Counted from the stretch's first letter, positions 48,772-58,318 are shown. The stretch: DNA of 64,000 nt from an uncultured Alphaproteobacteria bacterium (GCA_945957365.1 CAMFKI010000004.1:101463-165462); one strand, 5' to 3'. Program-made: numbers and translations. Notes: generated from the sequence alone by a model not told the origin.

Positions 48772-49623
48772 TTGGGCCAGAACCTCCGCGCCGCGCACTT
48801 CAGGGCACCCCCGCGGCCGTCGCTCGCGACACTGCCCCGCCTCGGGAGACTGGCCTCAGGTCTGGCCGATGCCTGCACGCAGGGACTGTCCGCCCTTCGC
48901 GCCGCTCCCTGGCAACTGACGGCAGAGGCCGTCAGCGAGACCGAGCCCGCCGCCGGCGAAAACGAAAGGGCGCGCCTGCGCTTCGAATCCGACCGCGGAT
49001 CGCTGACCGCGCTCCTCGTCATCGACAAGCCGGCGATATCGGCTTTGATCGAGGCGGCGATGGGCGGCACCGGCGCTGAACCGGCTTTCACACTGCACGA
49101 GAGACCGCTCTCCAGGATCGAGGCGGGCGTGCTTCGGCTGGCCATGGCGGCACTCGCAACGCGGATTGCCAGTGCCCTTGGCGACTTTCTCCTCTGTCCC
49201 ATGAGGTTATTTGAAGACGACGACGCACCGGAACTCGACACGGCCTCGGGCGTTGCGCAGTTCCGCTTCGTGCTCAATATCTTCAGCTACAGCGGCGAGA
49301 TCGCCCTGGTCTTTGCGCGCGACGAGCTTGAACGTCAGATCGCCGGTGGTGGCGGCGAGCAGCTCGAGGACGCGAGAGCCAGTCAGCGGCAGAGGCTGCA
49401 GCAGGAAGTGGGCAAGTCGGAGATCACGCTGACGGTGAGTCTGGCAACGGAGAGCCTGACACTCGACACGCTGGCTTCGATGCAGCCGGGCAAGCTCATT
49501 GCCCTTGCAGCCACGACCGCCCAGCCGGTGACGGTGTGGAGCGGCGGCATTGCGGCCTACGAAGCAACGCTGGGACGAAGCGGGGACAGATATGCCGTGA
49601 CCTTGGTAAGGGCGATCACCTGA
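48772..49623 (+). CDS. fliM: Flagellar motor switch protein FliM (short, divergent)
   Basis: The 283-residue protein has the FliM middle domain with AAMGGTGAEPAFTLHERPLS followed by RIEAGVLRLAM, and a C-terminal SpoA domain (ITLTVSLATESLTLDTLASM, QPGKLIALA). It is shorter than the usual 320-340 residues. The N-terminal CheY-binding motif of the LSQxEIDALL kind is absent; instead the start is basic and proline-rich. The start is a TTG one base after motA's stop with no better alternative in frame. It lies between motA and fliN. Confidence 0.85.
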   Translation: MGQNLRAAHFRAPPRPSLATLPRLGRLASGLADACTQGLSALRAAPWQLTAEAVSETEPAAGENERARLRFESDRGSLTALLVIDKPAISALIEAAMGGTGAEPAFTLHERPLSRIEAGVLRLAMAALATRIASALGDFLLCPMRLFEDDDAPELDTASGVAQFRFVLNIFSYSGEIALVFARDELERQIAGGGGEQLEDARASQRQRLQQEVGKSEITLTVSLATESLTLDTLASMQPGKLIALAATTAQPVTVWSGGIAAYEATLGRSGDRYAVTLVRAIT

Positions 49624-49683
49624 CCACCTTCCCGCAAGCCGGCTCCCCCATGATGCAGGCGCCGGAGACCACAACAGGACGAC

Positions 49684-50019
49684 ATGATGACGACCGAATT
49701 CGGCGACAAGCTGCCAGACCTTGCCCAGCAGGAGGCGCAGACGAGGCCCGCCGTGGCCGTTACCCCGCTGCCCGGCGCGGTCATGCGCATTCCGGTTTCC
49801 GTGCAGGTGGTGATCGGCTCGGCCCGGCTGCCGCTGTCGCAAGTGGCGACCCTGGCTCCGGGGACCACGCTGACACTGGAAGAGAGGCTTGGTGCGGCAG
49901 CGCGCATGCTGGTGAATGGACGCGAGGTGGCGCGCGGCGATCTCTTCGTCATCGACGAAGACGAGGGGCGGCTTGGCATCACCATCACCGCAGTGTCCGG
50001 ACCTTCGGCGGATCCCTGA
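49684..50019 (+). CDS. fliN: Flagellar motor switch protein FliN
   Basis: The 111-residue SpoA-domain protein has IPVSVQVVIGSARLPLSQVA, LAPGTTLTLEERLGAAARML and VNGREVARGDLFVIDEDEGR, all typical of FliN. It forms the lower C-ring with FliM. Two consecutive ATGs open the frame and AGGA lies upstream of both. FliG follows after eight bases. Confidence 0.93.
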   Translation: MMTTEFGDKLPDLAQQEAQTRPAVAVTPLPGAVMRIPVSVQVVIGSARLPLSQVATLAPGTTLTLEERLGAAARMLVNGREVARGDLFVIDEDEGRLGITITAVSGPSADP

Positions 50020-50027
50020 GAACCAAC

Positions 50028-51038
50028 GTGAACAGCCCCGACAGGACAGCGCTTTCCGCGCGGGGCGGCCGGGAGAAGGTCGCCATTCTGCTGCTCGCGC
50101 TCGGCGACAAGCTGGGCACCCAGCTCCTGCAGAAGTTCGACGCGGCCGAGGTCAAGGCCATCATGAGTTCGGCGGCCTCGATCAACCGGGTGGAGAAGCA
50201 GGATCTCGACCTGATCGTCGACGACTTCGCAGCGAATTTTGCCCGCGCCCTGGGGCTCGGAACCGACTTCGATGCGGTGAAGGGGATGGTCGAACGGGCC
50301 TTCACGCCCAACGAACTCTCCCGCATGCTGGGCGCGCAGATCATGCAGGCTGGCGAACCGGTGTGGAAGCGGTTCGAAAGCGGCATGGAGAACGCCCTCG
50401 TGCCTTATCTCCTCGACGAGCATCCGCAAACCATCGCCTTCATCCTCTCGAAGCTCGGAGCGGAGTTCGCATCGCGCTGCCTGTCGGTACTGCCGGGCGA
50501 CTTCCGCATCACCGTTGCGCGGCGGCTCCTGAAGGTGCAGGCGGTGGACCGCCCGGTTGAGGAGGTTGTCGAGCGCGTCCTCGAGGAAGATCTTCTCGCC
50601 CGCCAGGATGCCGGTCTCGAGGCCGAGGGCCGCAGCCGGCTGGCCGCACTGCTGAACAAGCTCGACCGCGACAAGTCAGGCGAAATTCTCGCGGGCGTAG
50701 CGGCGTGGAAGCCGGAGGAGGCGGCGCGGCTGAAGCGCATGATCTTCTCGTTCGAGGATCTGGGCCGGCTGTCGCAGGAGGCACGCCTCGCACTCTTCGA
50801 CAAGCTGCAAACCGATCAGGTGGTGATGGCGCTGAAGGGCGTCGACTCGGCGCTGAAGGAGGTGGCGCTGTCCTCCCTCGGAGCGCGCGCGCGACGCATG
50901 GTGGAGGCCGAGCTGGCCTCCGACCGAGGCCAGCGCACCAGGGAAGGTGATGTTGCCCGCAGCGCCATCGTGGCGCGCGTGCTGGAGATGGCGCAGCGCG
51001 GCGACATCGAACTTCCCTCCGACGATCCGCCGGCCTGA
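50028..51038 (+). CDS. fliG: Flagellar motor switch protein FliG
   Basis: The 336-residue C-ring protein links the MS ring to the stator. The middle-domain motif EHPQTIAFILSKL is near residue 130, and the C-terminal torque helix region ALKGVDSALKEVALSSLGAR is near 270. The start is a GTG at 50028 with weak Shine-Dalgarno, placing REKVAILLLALGDKLG at residue 15 as in other FliG proteins. Confidence 0.94.
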   Translation: MNSPDRTALSARGGREKVAILLLALGDKLGTQLLQKFDAAEVKAIMSSAASINRVEKQDLDLIVDDFAANFARALGLGTDFDAVKGMVERAFTPNELSRMLGAQIMQAGEPVWKRFESGMENALVPYLLDEHPQTIAFILSKLGAEFASRCLSVLPGDFRITVARRLLKVQAVDRPVEEVVERVLEEDLLARQDAGLEAEGRSRLAALLNKLDRDKSGEILAGVAAWKPEEAARLKRMIFSFEDLGRLSQEARLALFDKLQTDQVVMALKGVDSALKEVALSSLGARARRMVEAELASDRGQRTREGDVARSAIVARVLEMAQRGDIELPSDDPPA

Positions 51039-51044
51039 TCCGCG

Positions 51045-52133
51045 ATGGCCGAGGACGAGGAACGCGAGAGCCGCACCGAGGAGGCCACCGAGAAACGGGT
51101 CTCGGATGCGGTCGAAAGAGGCAACGTGCCCACGTCACGCGAGGCGACGCTGTTCGGTTCCATGGCCGCCACATACGTCGCATTGACCTTTCTGGCGGGC
51201 TGGTTCGTTGCTTCACTCGCCGAGACACTGGACGTGATGCTCTCGGGCGTAGGTACCTTCCGCTTCGACGATCGCGAGGCGGCGGCATCCTATCTCGTGA
51301 CCCTGGTCCGCGATGCGGGAGCACCGGTACTGACGGTGATGGCGGTCATCGCCGGGGGCAGCCTGCTGGCCAGCGTGCTTCAGAACGTGCCCTCGGTATC
51401 GGAGGAGAGGATCGCGCCCAAGCTTTCCCGAATCTCGCCGGCGGCGGGCTGGAACCGTCTCTTCGGCCGCGCAGGCCTGGCGGAATTCGCCAAGTCCGCG
51501 ACGAAGCTCGCTGCGGTTTCGCTCATTCTATGGATGACCTTCCGGCGCGATCTTCCGCGCTTTGCCGCAGCGCTCGCGAGCGAACCGGCTCTGATTCCGG
51601 ACATGTTGCGGGACATGGCGTCCAATGCGCTGGCGCCACTCCTGCTGCTCGCCCTGCTGCTTGCCATCGCGGATGTCGTCTGGTCGCGCATCCGCTGGCG
51701 CCGCGATCTGCGCATGACGCGACAGGAAGTGAAGGAGGAGATGAAGGACGCCGAGGGCGACCCCTTCATCAAGGCGCGCATCAGGGCGCTCGGCCGGCAG
51801 AGAAGTTCGCGCCGCATGCTCGAGAAGCTGCCCGGCGCCAGCATGGTGGTCACCAATCCCACCCATTACGCCGTTGCGCTGCGCTATACCCGCGAGGATG
51901 GCGGCGCGCCGGTGGTGGTCGCCAAGGGCGTGGACCACCTCGCGCGGCGCATCCGCGAAATCGCCGCCGAGCACGACGTGCCGCTGGTCGAGAACCGTCC
52001 CCTGGCGCGCAGCCTCTACGACCAGGTGGACGTCGACGCTCAGATTCCGCCTGAGTTCTATCGGGCCGTGGCTGAAATCATCCACTACCTGAACAACACC
52101 GGCCGTCTGCCGGGGCACGCCCGTCCACGCTGA
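51045..52133 (+). CDS. flhB: Flagellar export apparatus protein FlhB
   Basis: The 362-residue inner-membrane protein controls the export switch. The N-terminus MAEDEERESRTEEATEKRVS is typical. There are four membrane segments, then the autocleavage site NPTH (VVTNPTHYAVALRY) near residue 272, and a cytoplasmic tail GVDHLARRIREIAAEHDVPL. It starts six bases after fliG. Confidence 0.95.
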   Translation: MAEDEERESRTEEATEKRVSDAVERGNVPTSREATLFGSMAATYVALTFLAGWFVASLAETLDVMLSGVGTFRFDDREAAASYLVTLVRDAGAPVLTVMAVIAGGSLLASVLQNVPSVSEERIAPKLSRISPAAGWNRLFGRAGLAEFAKSATKLAAVSLILWMTFRRDLPRFAAALASEPALIPDMLRDMASNALAPLLLLALLLAIADVVWSRIRWRRDLRMTRQEVKEEMKDAEGDPFIKARIRALGRQRSSRRMLEKLPGASMVVTNPTHYAVALRYTREDGGAPVVVAKGVDHLARRIREIAAEHDVPLVENRPLARSLYDQVDVDAQIPPEFYRAVAEIIHYLNNTGRLPGHARPR

Positions 52134-52199
52134 CGAGGGCAAGTCCGGGGCAAGTTTCCCGGCCTAAGACAATTCTGCTCTATTCACGGAGACGCAGCG

Positions 52200-52571
52200 G
52201 TGTATCTCTTCGATCTTGCCTCGCGCCACATGACGTGGCTGGCCGAGCGCCAGGCCTTGACGGCCACCAATATTGCCAATGCCGATACCCCCGGCTACCG
52301 CGCCCAGGATGCCGTTCCCTTCACATCCTTTCTCGAAGGGCCAGAACTACAGATGGCGACGACATCCCCCTTGCACATGACCTCCGGGCCTTCCGATGCG
52401 CCAGTGACCGGCCGTGGCAGTGCCACGAGCTGGGGTTCGTCCCATTCGGGCAACGACGTGTCCATCGAACAGGAATTGATGACGGCAAGTGCCGACAGCC
52501 GGATGATGAACGTCGATGCAGGGATTACCCGCAGCTTTCAGCGCATGCTGCTGTCCGCCGTGAAGGCCTGA
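52200..52571 (+). CDS. flgB: Flagellar basal-body rod protein FlgB
   Basis: The 123-residue rod protein has the N-terminal motif ALTATNIANADTPGYRAQDA. It starts with a GTG in a GGAGACGCAGCG context. It opens the flgB-flgC-fliE-flgG run after a 66-base gap that may hold a promoter. Confidence 0.92.
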   Translation: MYLFDLASRHMTWLAERQALTATNIANADTPGYRAQDAVPFTSFLEGPELQMATTSPLHMTSGPSDAPVTGRGSATSWGSSHSGNDVSIEQELMTASADSRMMNVDAGITRSFQRMLLSAVKA

Positions 52572-52572
52572 G

Positions 52573-52992
52573 ATGCTGGACCCCTTGCTTTCGATCATGC
52601 GCACCGCCGCGTCGGGCCTGCAGAGCCAGACCATGCGCCTCAAGGTCGTGTCGGAAAACCTCGCGAACATGGATTCGACCGGCACCACGCCGGGCTCCGA
52701 CCCCTACCGCCGCAAGCTCGTCTCCTTCGAGCAGGCGCTCGACGGCGCAACCGGCGCCGACATCGTGAACGTGAGCCGGATCGTTCGCGACCAGACGCCC
52801 TTCAAGAAGGAATTCGACCCCGGCAATCCGGCAGCAGACGCCACCGGATACGTCAAGCGACCGAACGTCGAGATGATGGTGGAGATGGCAGACATGCGCG
52901 AGGCCTCGCGCTCCTATGAAGCCAATCTCCAGATGATCAAGCAGGCACGCGACATGGCCAGCACCATGGTCGATCTTCTGAAGGGCCAGTGA
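52573..52992 (+). CDS. flgC: Flagellar basal-body rod protein FlgC
   Basis: The 139-residue rod protein has LKVVSENLANMDSTGTTPGS near the N-terminus, YVKRPNVEMMVEMADMREAS and a C-terminal SYEANLQMIKQARDMASTMV. It starts one base after the flgB stop. Confidence 0.94.
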   Translation: MLDPLLSIMRTAASGLQSQTMRLKVVSENLANMDSTGTTPGSDPYRRKLVSFEQALDGATGADIVNVSRIVRDQTPFKKEFDPGNPAADATGYVKRPNVEMMVEMADMREASRSYEANLQMIKQARDMASTMVDLLKGQ

Positions 52993-52996
52993 CGCC

Positions 52997-53305
52997 ATGC
53001 TCAACGTCAACATGAACGCCAGCATACCGGAGTTCACCCTGCGTCCCGCGGAGGGCGTGGCCGAGCCCAATTCCGCCCAGCCTCCGCAGTCCGATTTCGC
53101 CAGTCTCCTCGGCCGTCTCGCCAGCGACACGGCGGTGAGCGTCCAGCAGGGCGAGGCCGCGGCCATCGCAGGCGTGCAGGGAAGCCTGCCGCTGCAGACG
53201 GTCGTCGAGAAGGTCATGGCGGCGGAACGGACCCTGCAGGCGGCACTGGCGGTGCGCGACAAGGCCGTGGGCGCCTACCAGGAAATCAGCCGGATGCAGA
53301 TCTAG
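52997..53305 (+). CDS. fliE: Flagellar hook-basal body complex protein FliE
   Basis: The 102-residue FliE connects the MS ring and the rod. It has [20 protein letters not shown] near residue 35 and the C-terminal [20 protein letters not shown] with [10 protein letters not shown], the conserved FliE end. It starts four bases after flgC. Confidence 0.92.
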   Translation: MLNVNMNASIPEFTLRPAEGVAEPNSAQPPQSDFASLLGRLASDTAVSVQQGEAAAIAGVQGSLPLQTVVEKVMAAERTLQAALAVRDKAVGAYQEISRMQI

Positions 53306-53315
53306 GAGCACGACT

Positions 53316-54104
53316 ATGCGCGCATTGTCCATCGCCGCCACCGGCATGTCCGCCCAGCAGACCAATGTCGAGGTCATCGCCAACAACATCGCCAACATCA
53401 ATACGACAGGCTACAAGCGCACCCGTGCCGAGTTTACCGACCTCCTTTATCAGGTGGAGCGGGTGCAGGGGGTGTCCAACCAGTCGGGGGAGAATGTCAT
53501 TCCCGAAGGTGCGCAGCTGGGCCTCGGCACGCGGCTGTCGGCAATCCGCCTCCTCAACATCCAGGGCCCCTTGTCGGAGACCGGCAACCAGCTCGATCTC
53601 GCCATCAACGGCCCGGGATGGTTTCAGGTTGCAAGTCCTTCGGGCGAGACGCTCTACTCGCGTTCCGGTGCGTTCAACGTCAGCGCCACCGGACAGATCG
53701 TGACGGCTGACGGCTATCTGCTCGAGCCCGCGATCACCGTCCCGTCAGGCACGACAAGTATCGAGATCAACCAGACGGGCGAAGTCTTCGCCAAGATCGA
53801 GGGCCAGGCCAACAGCACGTCGGTAGGGCAGATCACGCTGGCCAATTTCACCAACCCGGCCGGTCTCAATGCGCTCGGCAGCAACCTGTTTCAGCCGACC
53901 GACGCCTCGGGACCCGCGGTGACGGGCCTTCCGGGCGACCCTTCATTCGGCAAGGTGCAGCAGGGCTATCTCGAGAATTCCAACGTCGATCCTGTGCGCG
54001 AGATCACCGAGCTGATTTCCGCGCAGCGCGCCTATGAAATGAATTCCAAGGTCATCCAGGCGGCAGACGACATGGCGGGCGTGGTCAGCAAGGGCATCCG
54101 CTGA
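53316..54104 (+). CDS. flgG: Flagellar distal rod protein FlgG
   Basis: The 262-residue protein has [20 protein letters not shown], then [33 protein letters not shown] and the C-terminal [20 protein letters not shown] with [16 protein letters not shown]. The length is standard for FlgG. Confidence 0.96.
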   Translation: MRALSIAATGMSAQQTNVEVIANNIANINTTGYKRTRAEFTDLLYQVERVQGVSNQSGENVIPEGAQLGLGTRLSAIRLLNIQGPLSETGNQLDLAINGPGWFQVASPSGETLYSRSGAFNVSATGQIVTADGYLLEPAITVPSGTTSIEINQTGEVFAKIEGQANSTSVGQITLANFTNPAGLNALGSNLFQPTDASGPAVTGLPGDPSFGKVQQGYLENSNVDPVREITELISAQRAYEMNSKVIQAADDMAGVVSKGIR

Positions 54105-54107
54105 TCC

Positions 54108-54578
54108 ATGTCACCGCGCGGCAGTTTCCAGCTCGCATGCCTCGTGTTGCTTTTGACCGGCGGTGTGGCCAGGGCTGATGGCAGCACGATCCGCGGACTT
54201 CCCGTGCCGTCGGAAACCATCTTTCCGGGCGACGTCATCACCGACGACAAGCTGACAGAGCGGCAGTTTCAGACGACCACGCAGTCGGTCATGGGATTTG
54301 CCACCGAGCGTGAACAGATCATCGGCAAGGAAGCCCACCGCCGCTACATCGCCGGAATGCCGATAGCCTTGAGCGGGCTTGGAACGCCATTGGCGGTGAA
54401 GCGTGGCGCGGCCGCCCTGGCCTTCTACCGCGAGGATGGTTTTTCGATTTCAACTCCGGTGATCGCCTTGTCAGATGGCGTCGAAGGCGACGTCATCGAT
54501 GCCCGGGCGACGGAAACGGGTGCGGTCATCAAGGTACAGGTTCTTGCCGGCGGTGAATTGGCGGTTCTGGGAGAATGA
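54108..54578 (+). CDS. flgA: Flagellar P-ring assembly chaperone FlgA
   Basis: The 156-residue protein has a signal peptide (FQLACLVLLLTGGVARA) and a SAF domain with VPSETIFPGDVITDDKLTER. It is a periplasmic chaperone for FlgI. The stop overlaps the flgI ATG by four bases. Confidence 0.9.
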   Translation: MSPRGSFQLACLVLLLTGGVARADGSTIRGLPVPSETIFPGDVITDDKLTERQFQTTTQSVMGFATEREQIIGKEAHRRYIAGMPIALSGLGTPLAVKRGAAALAFYREDGFSISTPVIALSDGVEGDVIDARATETGAVIKVQVLAGGELAVLGE

Positions 54579-55675
54579 GGGCAGCCCTGCTCGCAGCCGC
54601 GCTGATTCTTGGCCTGGCCACGGGCGCGTCCGCCATGTCGCGCATCAAGGACATCACCGACGTCGAGGGCATCCGCGACAACCAGCTGGTCGGCTATGGC
54701 CTCGTCATGGGCCTGGCCGGCACGGGAGACACGATGCGCGGCTCGCCCTTCACCGAACAGTCGGCCCGCTCGATGCTTCAGCGCCTCGGAGTTGCTGTCC
54801 CCCCGGGCTCGATCAAGGCGCGCAACATGGCGGCGGTCATCGTCACGGCCAGGCTGCCGCCTTTCGTTTCCGCCGGAGAGCGCATCGACGTCAGCGTCTC
54901 GTCCCTGGGTGATGCGACGTCGCTGCGCGGTGGTACGCTGGTCCTTACGCCACTGTCAGGGGCGGACGGCAACGCATATGCGGTGGCCCAGGGGGCGGTG
55001 TCCGTCACCGGCTTCCAGGCGACCGGCGAGGCCGAGAAGCTGTCCGAGGGCACGCCGACCGGCGGGCGCATTCCGGGAGGCGCATTGATCGAACGCGAAC
55101 TCGCGGCGGACTTCAACGACGTCGCCTCGCTGGCGCTCAAGATCCGCAATCCCGATTTTGCCACCGCGTCGCGGATCGCCGAGGTGATCAACCGCTATGC
55201 CGCGCGAAACTACGGGCTGAAGATTGCCCAGGCCGATGACTTCCGCACCGTCTCGATCCAGAGACCCCGCAAGACCTCAGCATCACGCTTGATGGCGGCG
55301 CTCGGCGAGTTGCAGGTCGAAGCCGACTCCCCTGCCCGCGTGGTGATCGATGAAAAGACCGGAACCATCGTCATCGGAAGCAACGTAAAGGTATCTCCCG
55401 TGGCCATTGCCCACGGCACGATCACCATCCGGGTGACGGAAACGCCCCAGGTGGTGCAGCCTGCCCCCTTCTCGGATGGCCGCACGGAGACCCAGCAGTC
55501 CACCGACATCAACGCCGAGCAGAAGGATGCCAAGGTGGCCATCCTCTCGGGCCCGAGCCTCGAACGACTGGTGCACGGCCTCAACCGCATCGGCCTGAAG
55601 CCCAATGGCATCATCGCCATTCTGCAGGCCATAAAGACGGCCGGCGCGCTGCAGGCCGAACTGGTGATCCAGTGA
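54575..55675 (+). CDS. flgI: Flagellar P-ring protein FlgI
   Basis: The 366-residue protein has a cleavable signal peptide (MRAALLAAALILGLATGASA). The family core follows: SRIKDITDVEGIRDNQLVGY, GLVMGLAGTGDTMRGSPFTE, VVIDEKTGTIVIGSNVKVSP, and a C-terminal LVHGLNRIGLKPNGIIAILQ. It is coupled to flgA upstream and to motE downstream (GTGA). Confidence 0.95.
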   Translation: MRAALLAAALILGLATGASAMSRIKDITDVEGIRDNQLVGYGLVMGLAGTGDTMRGSPFTEQSARSMLQRLGVAVPPGSIKARNMAAVIVTARLPPFVSAGERIDVSVSSLGDATSLRGGTLVLTPLSGADGNAYAVAQGAVSVTGFQATGEAEKLSEGTPTGGRIPGGALIERELAADFNDVASLALKIRNPDFATASRIAEVINRYAARNYGLKIAQADDFRTVSIQRPRKTSASRLMAALGELQVEADSPARVVIDEKTGTIVIGSNVKVSPVAIAHGTITIRVTETPQVVQPAPFSDGRTETQQSTDINAEQKDAKVAILSGPSLERLVHGLNRIGLKPNGIIAILQAIKTAGALQAELVIQ

Positions 55676-56169
55676 GGACCTTCGGCATTGCACTCGTCAT
55701 CGCCGCTGCGTGCTGGCAGGGCGCCGCTTGCGCCCAGACGGCGGGCGATGGCAGCGCAGACAGCGACGTCAAGAAGGTCATCGAGACCTACTGCACGTCG
55801 ATTTCCGATCTGGCCGCCGAACGGCGGGCCGCGCGGCAGGCGGCCGTGCTCAAGGACTTGCAGGCCAAGGTCGACGATCGGCTGAACCTGTTGGAGCAGC
55901 GCTCGAATGCGCTCGCCGAACTCATACGTCAGCGCCAAGAGCTGCGAAATCTTGCCGAGAAGGAGCTGGTGGACATTTATGCCGGCATGGATGCCGAAGC
56001 CGCCGCAGCACAGATGGAGAAACTTGACATGCGTCTGGCATCGTCCGTGCTGCGTCAGCTGAAGCCGCGCCAGGCCAGCGCCATCCTTGATGTGATGAAG
56101 CCGGAATACGCCGCGCAGATGGTCAGGCTCATCGCCGTTGCCGCGTCGGACGGAAAGGCCACGCAATGA
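55672..56169 (+). CDS. motE: MotE-like periplasmic protein (MgtE-N domain)
   Basis: The 165-residue protein has a signal peptide, a central coiled coil (LKDLQAKVDDRLNLLEQRSN) and a C-terminal MgtE_N-like helix set (IYAGMDAEAAAAQMEKLDMR, LKPRQASAILDVMKPEYAAQ). In rhizobia MotE stabilises the periplasmic motor protein MotC. The start GTG overlaps the flgI stop. Confidence 0.85.
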   Translation: MRTFGIALVIAAACWQGAACAQTAGDGSADSDVKKVIETYCTSISDLAAERRAARQAAVLKDLQAKVDDRLNLLEQRSNALAELIRQRQELRNLAEKELVDIYAGMDAEAAAAQMEKLDMRLASSVLRQLKPRQASAILDVMKPEYAAQMVRLIAVAASDGKATQ

Positions 56170-56873
56170 CTGGCGCACGGCTCCTCATGGTGATGCCGGC
56201 CGCATTTCTGATTGCCGGGTGTTCTCCGGATCTGGAGGATTTCAATCGGGCTCCCAAGCTCTCTCCCGTCGGTCAGGGGATTGGCACGGCTGCCAGCAAT
56301 GATGCGATCGACGGCGTCGAAACACTTTCGAAGCCCTCGTCCGGCTGGATCGGCGGCAGTGCCGATTATTTCCGTGATCCGCGGGCCAGTCGCAAGGGTG
56401 ACCTTCTCACCGTCCATATCGGCATCGACGACAGGGCTACCCTCAATTCCACTTCGAACCGCAGCCGCAAGTCATCGGCTGACGGAAAGGTCGGGCTCAA
56501 CCTCGACTGGATGCAGACGCCGAAGGCGGATCTCAGCGGCACGGCAAACGTCGACTCGAACACCAGCAGCGCCGGCCAGGGCACCACGGCGCGCTCGGAA
56601 CGGATTGACCTTTCAGTCGCTGCCATGGTGACCCGGGTGATGCCGAACGGCTCGCTTCTGATCGAGGGAAGCCAGGAAGTCGAAGTCAATTTCGAGCAGA
56701 GGGTGCTGCATGTATCGGGTCTCGTCCGCCCGGTCGACATTTCGCCGGACAATTCCATCTCATACGAAAAGATTGCCGAGGCGCGGATTTCCTATGGGGG
56801 AGAAGGTCGCATCAGCGAAGTGCAGCAGCCCGGCTGGGGTCAGCAGATCTGGGACCGTGTAGCCCCATTCTGA
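56166..56873 (+). CDS. flgH: Flagellar L-ring lipoprotein FlgH
   Basis: The 235-residue protein has a lipobox in FLIAGCSPDLEDF, with the lipidated Cys near residue 18. Family stretches include DYFRDPRASRKGDLLTVHIG, the SLLIEGSQEVEVNFEQRVLH run, and the C-terminal VSYGGEGRI-like end ISYGGEGRISEVQQPGWGQQ. It builds the outer-membrane ring. Confidence 0.95.
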   Translation: MTGARLLMVMPAAFLIAGCSPDLEDFNRAPKLSPVGQGIGTAASNDAIDGVETLSKPSSGWIGGSADYFRDPRASRKGDLLTVHIGIDDRATLNSTSNRSRKSSADGKVGLNLDWMQTPKADLSGTANVDSNTSSAGQGTTARSERIDLSVAAMVTRVMPNGSLLIEGSQEVEVNFEQRVLHVSGLVRPVDISPDNSISYEKIAEARISYGGEGRISEVQQPGWGQQIWDRVAPF

Positions 56874-56888
56874 AGCGGAGGAGCAGGC

Positions 56889-57431
56889 ATGGCTGGCGTC
56901 AGTGGCAAGTCCGGATGGACGACGACGGCCGTCGTCATCGTTCTGCTGAGCCTCGTCGGCGCCGGGGCGGGCTTTGCCGTGGGGACATTTCTGCAGCCCG
57001 GCAAGCAGCCGCCGGCCCCTCCTGCCGTGCCCACTGCTCCCTCCCCGACTGCGGGCGAGACAAAGCCTGATGAACCAGACACATCCGCGGACGATGATTC
57101 CGAGCCGGACAGCGACGATGACGGCGTGAAGGACGCCGATCTCAAGATCGTTCCACTTCCGCCCGTGCTCACGACGCTCGCGGCACCGGAAGGGAAATGG
57201 ATCAGGCTCGAAGGCTCGATCCTGACGAAGCCGGGAACCGAGAAGGCTCCCGAGATGCTGGCCGACATGGCGGGTGAGCAGATACTCGCCTATCTTCACA
57301 CCGTGCGCCTCGAGCAGTTGCAGGGACCTTCCGGCTTCCTCGCCCTGCGCGATGATCTGAACGAAACGGTGCGGAGCCTCTCCAGGGGTGACGTGCGTGC
57401 GGTGCTGATCCATGGGCTGCTCGTCGAATGA
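56889..57431 (+). CDS. fliL: Flagellar basal-body protein FliL
   Basis: The 180-residue single-pass membrane protein has an N-terminal hydrophobic segment WTTTAVVIVLLSLVGAGAGF. An acidic proline-rich linker (SADDDSEPDSDDDGVKDADL) follows, then a periplasmic FliL domain ending VRSLSRGDVRAVLIHGLLVE. It stabilises the stator. The stop overlaps the fliP start by four bases. Confidence 0.9.
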   Translation: MAGVSGKSGWTTTAVVIVLLSLVGAGAGFAVGTFLQPGKQPPAPPAVPTAPSPTAGETKPDEPDTSADDDSEPDSDDDGVKDADLKIVPLPPVLTTLAAPEGKWIRLEGSILTKPGTEKAPEMLADMAGEQILAYLHTVRLEQLQGPSGFLALRDDLNETVRSLSRGDVRAVLIHGLLVE

Positions 57432-58168
57432 GACTGCTCACCGGGGGAATAATTTACCTGCTGATGGCGTCACCGGCGGCTGCGCAAGTGGCGGAGCTCG
57501 GAAAACTGCTTCCGGGCGGTGATCCCAGCGTGTCCGGCCGGATCCTGCAGTATGTCGTATTGCTCACCGTCCTGTCGCTTGCTCCCGGGCTCCTCATCAT
57601 GGTGACCAGCTTCACGCGGCTGGTGATCGCCTTCTCGTTCCTGCGCTCCGGACTGGGCCTGCAGAGCACGCCCGCCAATCTCGTCATGGTGTCGCTCGCG
57701 CTGTTTCTGACCTTCTTCGTCATGGCTCCGGTGTTCGACAAGGCGAAGACCGACGGCCTCGATCCCTATATGGCAGGCACCATCGACGAGACCGTCGCCT
57801 ATGCTCGCATCACCGATCCGTTCCGCGCCTTCATGCTGAAGAACGTACGCGAAAGGGACCTCGCACTCTTCAATGAGATGGCTGCGGAACGTCACCTGCC
57901 CGTCGCCACGAAAGGAGATGTCGATCTCCGCATCCTCATTCCGGCCTTCATGATCTCTGAACTGCGAAGGGGCTTCGAAATCGGGTTTCTCATCGCCCTG
58001 CCGTTTCTGGTCATCGATCTCATCGTTTCGATGCTGACCATGTCGATGGGCATGATGATGCTGCCCCCCACCGTCATCTCGCTTCCGTTCAAGGTGCTGT
58101 TCTTCGTGTTGATCGACGGCTGGAACCTGCTGGCCGGAAGTTTGGTCAATTCCTTCATACCTTCTTAA
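57428..58168 (+). CDS. fliP: Flagellar export apparatus protein FliP
   Basis: The 246-residue inner-membrane export-gate protein has a cleavable signal sequence ending SPAAAQV. Family motifs include LLIMVTSFTRLVIAFSFLRS, FMAPVFD-like MAPVFDKAKTDGLDPYM, and LRRGFEIGFLIALPFLVIDL with MLPPTVISLPFKVLFFVLID. It is the last gene before the flagellins. Confidence 0.96.
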   Translation: MRLLTGGIIYLLMASPAAAQVAELGKLLPGGDPSVSGRILQYVVLLTVLSLAPGLLIMVTSFTRLVIAFSFLRSGLGLQSTPANLVMVSLALFLTFFVMAPVFDKAKTDGLDPYMAGTIDETVAYARITDPFRAFMLKNVRERDLALFNEMAAERHLPVATKGDVDLRILIPAFMISELRRGFEIGFLIALPFLVIDLIVSMLTMSMGMMMLPPTVISLPFKVLFFVLIDGWNLLAGSLVNSFIPS

Positions 58169-58273
58169 CCCCATCCCTTAGTCCGGCAGTAGCAAGTTTC
58201 CCGCAAGCTTGTCGGTGACGGGGAGGGTCCATCCCTCAGGCATGACGCGATCTCGTCCCTCCGGCTCCGGCCC

Positions 58274-58314
58274 GGAATGTTCCCAGCAGTGTGAACCGGG
58301 TAAGGGGACATTTC
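58274..58314 (+). promoter_or_regulatory. Flagellin 1 leader hairpin sequestering the Shine-Dalgarno
   Basis: GGAATGTTCCC (58274-58284) can pair with GGGGACATTTC (58304-58314). The eleven consecutive pairs include two G-U, and the stem covers the ribosome-binding GGGG before the ATG at 58319. It begins with the CCGGAATGT element shared by all three flagellin leaders. Confidence 0.6.
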
Positions 58315-58318
58315 ACCT

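Noticed and set aside
58169..58270. Sigma-54 (-24/-12) promoter before the first flagellin
   Set aside because: No TGGCAC-N5-TTGC-like element could be found; rhizobial flagellin genes are not generally sigma-54 dependent.
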